This document shows positions 61,745 through 64,000 of a stretch of 64,000 nt of DNA, piece after piece. Each line of letters opens with the position of its first letter. Position 1 is the first letter of the stretch. Below the pieces are notes generated by a model. The model did no database searches. It was not told where the DNA came from and saw only the letters and a program-made list of their open reading frames with translations. The stretch is taken from contig CM049313.1 in assembly GCA_026874595.1 (NCBI GenBank), positions 21,283,508 to 21,347,507 of the forward strand. The letters run 5' to 3'. The stretch is from Sipunculus nudus (lineage: Eukaryota > Annelida > Sipuncula > Golfingiida > Sipunculidae). A program made the translations under genes and the position numbers.

Positions 61745-63809
61745 ATATATATATTGCTATCGTATAACATCTTCTAGTTACCAATGATTTCTTGTAAAAT
61801 GTAAAAATAGATATATGTAGCAGTTAATGATTTTGAAAGCTACAAACGGACGAAAATGCAGCCATCAGAAGCCGATCTATAAAATTCGTCCTCATCCGTG
61901 TACAGAATATAAAAGAACGTTTAAGTAATGCATGCTTCTGAAAGCAGGAACCACCGGTGTGCACCGGTTGACCTCAACACAGCTGGTTTACATGGGCCGG
62001 GTCGGTGCGCAATATAATTAATTGTCCCCATTCTGTCGCAGAGCCGAATTCTGGTGCCGCCCATGGGACCAGTTCCTCCTACAAGCTGTGATGCTGCAAT
62101 GAAACAACTTTAGGTAATGCTGATGTAGAACCATAAAATACTTTCAAATCATGAAATGGGATAAAAAAATCATAAAATTGCGAGCAAATGTCCTCAACAC
62201 GAATATTATGTACTTTATATTTTCCTTGTGTCCTGGCACTATTAGTTAGATTTATTGGAGTTTGAGTAACGTGCACGGTTTATGACACTCAGTAATTTCT
62301 CCAGGGTACACCAAATCGCGATTAATTTAACAATAATAGTGGGCGACGTGTGGACAAATGATTAAGTACTAAAAAGGTAAGGGTAAACATAATCATTGAG
62401 CAAAGTCAAGCCTCTTGATTTGCGGCTGCGTGTAAATCCAATAACAATCTAAACAATCGAATGATGAATGAATAACCATGCTTCGCGATTAATTATTTAT
62501 ATCAGTGACCCCGTGTGATAGAAATCGATTAATTATTCTTATTTTGAGACGTTCACCCCAAAATGATAATATTTCTCCTGTTTCTGATTATATCAAGTGG
62601 GATACTCTGTTTATACCTACAGAACATCAAACGTATATTCAACTTTACCATTTAAATACTTCACTATTCATCAATCCTTAAAATAAGTAGATGATATATA
62701 AGATTTTTTTTTTCACAACCAGTAAATTAGTTCTTGTTTCGTAAGAAGCGATTATTATAAGCGATATATATTTACTTCAAAATCGTGTAAATTTGATGAT
62801 TGCATCCTCACTAAAATTTCATAATCAGTTCGTTTGTCCTTTTTAAAAAGTTTTTGATCAAGCACATATTGTTGTTTTTATCGTATGGATACCTTCATCC
62901 TGTTTCAACGGCGAGATGTCAAGGACCTCACGTTTATTTAAATAACTAACTTACCTTACCCATTCATTATTTTTTCGCACTTTTAAGATCAGTTAAGTTT
63001 AATCTTAATTACGACAGGATATAATGAACACTGGTTAACTATTTTGATACAAATAGATATCACAACAACACGCCCATGACAGGTGGATATCATGTTACAC
63101 AGGCCACAGGAATAACAGGACACGTCACATACCGGGCAGAACACGAGGAGGCCTCCGGTTTTGATTAAGACTGCTTTGTGCCTTGATATGCAGTCGAAGT
63201 TGCCGAAAGATTCGTTAAATAATTTTAAATATCTCTTGATTAATGTAGAAGTAAGGAAAATAACCCCCATGACATATTTTGCATCATTCCACACAGTTCA
63301 ATACAAAAACAAAAAAATGTAGGTCCGAGGCGTGCGCACACAGAAGATGCTTGACAAAAGTTAAAAAATATAGATGTTGTAACTAAGTTATTGCTATTTT
63401 ATATTATCACTCACAAAGCCGCCAATATTGAATGTGTGAGGTTGGTTCCTTTCATACCGTCATTCCTTATAAAAAATAAATTTCACGTGAAATACTTTTT
63501 TTAGGACGGCCGGGTTGTACCTTTGAAGGTCGTGTGGACGTGATTTCATAAACAAGAATATATGAGGCCGGGAGGTTTACAGCCATAAGGGCAACCAATG
63601 GATTTATTTAATGGGTAAAGATAGTCTCTGCCATATTTGAATTTACAGCTGCTACATAAAACCTGTTAAGTGTGACTCAGAATGCAATATGGCAGATAAA
63701 TAGGCAGCACGTACTACGGATTGAAGCCTATAGCGCGTGAGTTTAGAATAAACTTTCAAATCAGACTTAAGCCCCGCATGTGAGATTCTCGCAAAGTACA
63801 CATCCATTG
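61745..63809. other. Intergenic, nothing recognised
   Basis: AT-rich, short ORFs only, no domain or repeat of note. Confidence 0.5.
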
Positions 63810-64000
63810 TGTTACAGGTGCTCTTTTTATTGTGTGACACGGGCGTAACTCGTGTTGTTGTTACATTTTATGTGTAATCCGTACTGGTTGAACTCTCGTT
63901 GTCATGTGAGCCTTGGGTTTTCACGCCTGGTCGTGGGTCACGTGATGACCCAGGTATGTGTAGAAACAATAGATAATTCCTGAAATGCAGAACTTATAGA
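63810..64000 (+). mobile_element. Start of LTR copy 3, cut by window end
   Basis: Begins TGTTACAGGTGCTCTTTT and continues TTATTGTGTG like copy 1. Further along it shares GGCGTAACTCGT and a TAATCCGTACTGGTTGAAC block with copy 1 (TTCCGCATTGGTTGAAC). The element runs off the end of the window. Confidence 0.55.

Overview
This window looks like AT-rich metazoan nuclear DNA, most probably from a mollusc. The reasons are long GT-AG introns, one gene built from animal extracellular modules (collagen, calcium-binding EGF), abundant di- and tetranucleotide repeats, tRNA-derived SINEs, small terminal-inverted-repeat (TIR) elements and solo LTRs. The mollusc assignment is an inference from the general look of the repeats and the gene; I could not run a search. 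I see no prokaryotic features: no operons, CRISPR arrays or rRNA genes.

Only one gene can be supported. It is an eight-exon gene on the plus strand, coding from 38448 to 51570. All seven introns have GT and AG ends, and the joined frame gives 434 residues. In order it has a signal peptide, a beta-rich N-terminal domain of about 160 residues with an aromatic IWR core, eleven Gly-X-Y triplets, two complete calcium-binding EGF modules, a third EGF module lacking its last two cysteines, one transmembrane helix, and a 61-residue cytoplasmic tail with a repeated DD-(S)-VSL motif. It is a type I membrane protein of the matrix or cell-surface-receptor kind. I do not recognise an established gene name.

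The rest is repeat-rich non-coding DNA. (1) 1-4900: a complete solo LTR at about 1667-2435, a MITE-like fragment and an AAT repeat. (2) 4901-5600: a 320-bp tandem duplication with AT and CA tracts. (3) 7060-11890: two related tRNA-derived SINEs and other tRNA-like fragments. (4) 17175-17863: a second solo LTR in opposite orientation, followed by a 513-bp TIR element (18204-18716). (5) 22429-24437: a pogo/Tigger-like fragment, another tRNA-derived SINE, and an 879-bp PIF/Harbinger-like element with a TTA target duplication. (6) 24440-38440: unrecognised AT-rich DNA with microsatellites, a hAT-like candidate and one copy of a dispersed repeat of about 0.8 kb. (7) 38448-52570: the gene; intron 3 contains a codon-periodic minisatellite and intron 6 a diverged tandem repeat. 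(8) 52570-64000: a 250-bp tandem duplication, a 27-bp minisatellite, the second copy of the 0.8-kb repeat inserted in a degenerate minisatellite, a clean 184-bp pogo/Tigger-like MITE, and the start of a third LTR copy cut by the window end.

I found no convincing undescribed biological system. The most unusual items are the domain combination and degenerate third EGF of the membrane protein, the codon-periodic minisatellite in its third intron, and the TIR element with nested subterminal repeats.
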